Shown here piece by piece: positions 60,054-64,000 of a stretch of 64,000 nt of DNA. The stretch's first letter is position 1. Every line of letters begins with the position of its first letter. The notes under the pieces were generated by a model that saw only the letters and a list, made by a program, of their open reading frames with translations, made no database searches and was not told the origin of the DNA. The DNA lies in contig CM017460.1 in the NCBI GenBank assembly GCA_007674295.1, positions 1-64,000 on the forward strand. Reading direction: 5' to 3'. Position numbers and translations under genes: made by a program. This DNA comes from Antonospora locustae. Taxonomy: Eukaryota > Microsporidia.

Positions 60054-60726
60054 CTCTTAATTTTTATTTAATGAAGATATCTGTAATAAATTAAGCTTTT
60101 CTCATTTATATATCATCTTGTTTCTCTTCTTTGCATTCAAAACCTTCTCATTGCGTGAATACGGAGTAATTTAATTGTTAACTACAAAACGTAACATATT
60201 TTTTACCTGTGGTACGTTTGTACGTTCTTATGAGCGTGTGTTTGGATAATAGTGTGGGTTAAGTTATTTGAATTAAACAATATGAAAGTGCTCACTCTAA
60301 CATCACAAACAGTGAGTGTTAGCCTCTACACCCTTCACTTTTTTTATATACAATTTCTAAGAAAAAGAATTTAAATAGGTTCGCATTTAAAAAACAAAAA
60401 CAATTTAAGCATGTATTAAATAATACTGAATCAAAAATAAATTGAAGTTTTTTGTAAAACAGTCTCATCAAAATTTTAATTCTATATATAGAGTTTCATT
60501 TTATTCAAAAAAATCATTTGTAGGTATAATTTGTTATAAATAAAACTCTATGTGTTGTATAACATGCCTTTTTTATTATTTATTTATTTTTATAAAAACA
60601 TGAAGCCTGTAGATACGATATATTTTTTCTGAAAATTGAATAGTTGATTTGTTGTAAAATATAGCTTATATTTATTTATACAAAAATTAATCACTGCTGT
60701 ATAAGAATTTGACTTAATTTGTAAGC

Positions 60727-60844
60727 AGCTGCGGTCATATCCACAGTAGAGCACCAGAACCCGTCAGATCTCTGAAGTTAAGCCTGTGAGAGCCTGTGGA
60801 GTACTTGGGTGGGCGACCACCTGGGAAATGCAGGTACTGTAGCT
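60727..60844 (+). rRNA. 5S ribosomal RNA
   Basis: 118 nt. The ends pair as a nine-base helix (AGCUGCGGU with ACUGUAGCU). Conserved eukaryotic blocks are present in order: 'gcggtcatatccac', 'ctgaagttaagc' (internal box A) and 'gtacttgggtgggcgacc' (box C region), then 'cctgggaaatgcaggtactg'. It is a complete gene with a T run directly at its end, transcribed by RNA polymerase III from internal promoter elements. It stands out as GC-rich in the AT-rich island. Confidence 0.95.
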
Positions 60845-60848
60845 TTTT
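60844..60848 (+). terminator. RNA polymerase III terminator of 5S rRNA
   Basis: Run of five T starting at the last base of the 5S rRNA, the usual polymerase III stop. Confidence 0.8.
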
Positions 60849-63800
60849 CCCTCTTCATTATTATATAATTAAAAACAAAATATAGTACAGAATAAAAGGA
60901 ATGATAACATATACAGTTTAGCATTCCTTTTATCGAAAAAGAAAGGTAATTGGGCATTTTTTTACAAAAAAATACTGATTCAAAAAATAAATAAATAAAA
61001 TTAAAATATCTAAAATAAACCCGTTTAGATTGAAATTATTTTTCATAGTAAATTTTTCTAAAAGAGAAGTTAAACAAACTTGTAGTTATTAGTTGAGAAA
61101 AATACTTTAAAATGTGTTATAAAAATAGTGAAATTTATAAAAACTAGGAACATTTAAAATTTTTTATAATAGGGCCGATTCTAATTTTAAATTACATTTT
61201 GTATATTTATTACCATTATTATTAGTAAAAAAATATACTACTTTTATTACCTTAATGTTTTAAATATTCATTTTTTTATAATAAATTGTTAGACTTTAAA
61301 TAGAATTTTGAAATAAATTAAAAGAACTAAAAAGAAAAAAAGTTTAAAAAAAATTGTCACATAAAAAGTAAAAGAATAAAAATGTTATTTCAATGACCTA
61401 AAGTGAAATGGACAGGGATGGCCGAAATATGTAAAGTTTTATCAATGTTAAATTTGAAAATTTTAAGTTGGTTTTTATATTATACTTAACATGATTTGTT
61501 TATAAGAATTATGAACAGAAATTAGTAAATAAAGAAGAAACAGTAAAAGATAACATAAAAGATTTTTAATAAAATACAAACTGTTGATTTCTTTTATTCT
61601 TATATAACTAGTTTCTATTATTTAATTTATCTTGTTAATGAATTGATTTTATTTACGAAGTGTTAATTGTTTCTATAACATATATGCATATTTAATAACT
61701 AATTTGTCATTTATTTTAATTAATTTTATGTTAAAAAATACATATCGTATTTATATATTACTTTTTTGAAACATAATTTAATAAATTTAATTAGATTTGT
61801 TTAAACTTAAGATACGAAGTACATGATATTAAAATAATTTTATTAGTATATTAAGTATATTTTCTTATATTAAACAGCAATAAAAGCTTTATCTTATCCC
61901 TGTTGATATGTTTGAAGTCTTATTCTAGAAATGATGATAGAAACATTCTACAAGAGAACTTTTCGTAATGACTATTTGGATTACGAAAAATGCTCTTTAT
62001 AAATATCTTGTTAATATTGAAATATATAAGTAAAATAAAAATTAAATGTTTATTGACAGAAACACAAGAATAAACTGAATACTTAAAAAATAGCTATCAA
62101 ATAAAATAGTCCTTGAACAAAACTTTGTTGTGTGTTTTTCATAATTATATTTCAAGTGTGTAAAAACTTTTGAGATTATATAACTCATTTGACTTAATCT
62201 GGTAATTTTTCACGATAATATTTCACAAATATAACTGATAAATGTTCTTAATCCTTAATTTCAAAGATTAACTAAAAAATATAAAATCATTTTGCTAAAA
62301 GGTATTCAAGATGTATTACTACTTCTAGTTGTGTAAAATATAAAATTAACCATGTTTTTGTGCTATTTAGCATTGCATTATTCATCTATGGAAATAGAAC
62401 AATCCAAAATACAAACTAAATTTATATATAATGTAAAAATATAATGAAAAATCAACAAATGCCTTTTATTTATAAAACATTAAATTTAAATCAAAATTTA
62501 GTAATTCAAATGTTATTTATTGTGTACATTAAAACTTTTCTATTAGTTTTAACTTAATAATTAGAAATTTTTACAAATAGAGTTTAATTTTCGTAATCCA
62601 TCATTGCATCATATTTTAACTATATTGGATAAAAAGACTTAAATGAAGCACACAATCTAAAAACTTAAAAATAGACAAATCATTTTTATTAATGTGTGAT
62701 AATAATTTGTAAATTATAAAACATAAACATATGAAACTTTTTACTAAGATAAAAAGCTTTAATATGAGTTAATAGGTAATGTGTTTTTACTTCTTTATAT
62801 AAAATTAAATGTATTATCCTATTAAAGTATGTCCTAGCTTTGATATTATAATTGTTATGAAAAAGTTGTTGTTATTTTGATAAATTATTTGATTGAATTT
62901 ATTAATTTGCAACTTTGTGTTTTTATTAAAATTTTTAAGGCAAATTAAGTTATTTTTAATATAATCGTCTTTATTTTTCTACATAACATCTTTTAATAAA
63001 GTTTTTTAACCAGAAAGATTTTCGATAAGATGTTCTAGTCATTTGGCAAACAATGGATTGTGTACTCAAGTTAGAGAAAGTATTTGGTTTATTATTACAC
63101 AAAAATATTACAGATTCAAAACGATTGCATGTATATGTGTGACTATTACTACAATTTTCATTTGTAGCAATATTTGAACTGTGTCCTGCTTCCCTAAGAA
63201 CACATCTTCTTCTTGAGAAAAAAAGTTATAAAAAATAAAGATATAATAGTTTTTTATCTCTAAAATGTTAATTATATTATATTTACTTCATAAATAAATT
63301 AGAAAGTAACATATATATTTACTAATTATATATTGTATTTTTTACAGAAAATATATATTTTTATAGATAACCCAATAAAGAATTCCATTCTAAGAATAAC
63401 TTTATCTTAATGTTTGCACAATTTAACCATTTTATAAAATTTATATATACTTGCAATTTTTATTGTATATTAAAAACAAAATTCTATTAATTATATCAAT
63501 ATGGTACTTATATATTAATTATTAAATAGCCATAAAAAATATAGTTATTTCTGTAAAAGGTTACTTTCATACCTCGTTGGGTCATTTGAAAAATTTGAAA
63601 ATGCAATTATATTATATAAACGTTATTCTAAATAGTTATTATGTTTAATTATTATTTTATAAATAAAATATTAGTTAGGCTTTTGTCTATGTATTTTTTA
63701 CTTAATATATTAAAAACGCTTTATGTTACTAGAATAAATACGATTTAAATACATTTATCTTTTATATAAGATATTTAGGTTAAATTAAGCTTATTCACTT

Positions 63801-64000
63801 TTTTTTATAATTTGATAGCACATGTTTTTAAATTAAGAGTATCACTTTTAGGTTAATATATTCTCCAAAAATTTTTAAAAAATACGACGTAATTAATTTT
63901 AAATATTGCTCATTTATTTTATTAAATATGATATGATTACATATGAATTAAATGGTAAATTTGCAATTTTATATAAAATTTGTATTAATAAGACCTATTA

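Larger units (their letters stand above)
60051..64000. other. AT-rich island without protein genes
   Basis: Composition changes sharply upstream of the RecQ gene and remains extremely AT-rich to the end of the window. All six frames are closed every few codons. The only feature I can support is the 5S rRNA gene at 60727-60844. A locally GC-richer spot ('tggacagggatggccgaaat', near 61408-61427) has no assigned identity. Confidence 0.85.

Noticed and set aside
1..64000. CRISPR arrays, insertion sequences or bacterial operons
   Set aside because: The tandem repeats have no spacer structure, no transposase was recognised, and all identified genes are of eukaryotic type.

Overview
The window looks like a microsporidian nuclear genome segment (compact fungal-related intracellular parasite). 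This rests on several things seen together: short eukaryotic-type genes at high density with almost no introns; one very short intron placed directly after the start codon of a ribosomal protein gene (eL43); a CCC motif a few bases upstream of many start codons; a chitin synthase; a 5S rRNA gene; and large families of secreted LRR and ricin-B-like (beta-trefoil) proteins. The gene-bearing part has moderate GC content. Secreted LRR families of this kind make an Antonospora/Paranosema- or Trachipleistophora/Vavraia-type species plausible, but the species is inference only.

Layout. (1) 1-16.6 kb is a repeated, fast-evolving array on the minus strand. It contains a two-gene unit (a secreted protein with helical modules plus 51-residue LRR units, followed by a secreted protein with 23-residue LRRs). 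The unit is present once intact (3.9-6.9 kb), once with single-base frameshifts (12.4-16.1 kb) and once as a decayed relic (1-1.36 kb). A lone, greatly expanded module-LRR gene lies at 7.9-11.0 kb. Flanking sequence is duplicated with the genes. (2) 17.7-36.1 kb is a dense housekeeping block: a polytopic membrane protein, a diverged LRR relative, Rbg1/DRG GTPase, alanyl-tRNA synthetase (with a frameshift at a poly-A run), an ER Hsp70, a type II DnaJ, an Ess1/Pin1 prolyl isomerase, Ste24 protease, glutamate-cysteine ligase and ribosomal protein eL43. (3) 36.2-50.9 kb is an array of ten secreted proteins, all on the plus strand. Each has a signal peptide and the same W...C...C...F block near the end of a beta-trefoil-like domain, and most have an unrelated low-complexity, charged or coiled-coil tail. 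Nse4 and NAD kinase sit inside this array. (4) 51.2-54.2 kb carries chitin synthase and ribosomal protein uS8. (5) 54.2-58.1 kb is gene-poor. (6) 58.1-60.05 kb is a RecQ helicase. (7) 60.06-64.0 kb is an extremely AT-rich island with no protein gene that I can support and one 5S rRNA gene.

How it fits together. The ER Hsp70, Ste24, chitin synthase and Pin1/DnaJ are ordinary secretion, wall and folding functions. The LRR and beta-trefoil families are the candidate host-interface proteins: all appear to be exported, all are multicopy, and both families are diversifying. The two families differ upstream: LRR genes have the CCC motif next to the ATG, like the housekeeping genes, while the ten beta-trefoil genes do not. 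The strongest candidate for an undescribed system is the ten-gene beta-trefoil array.
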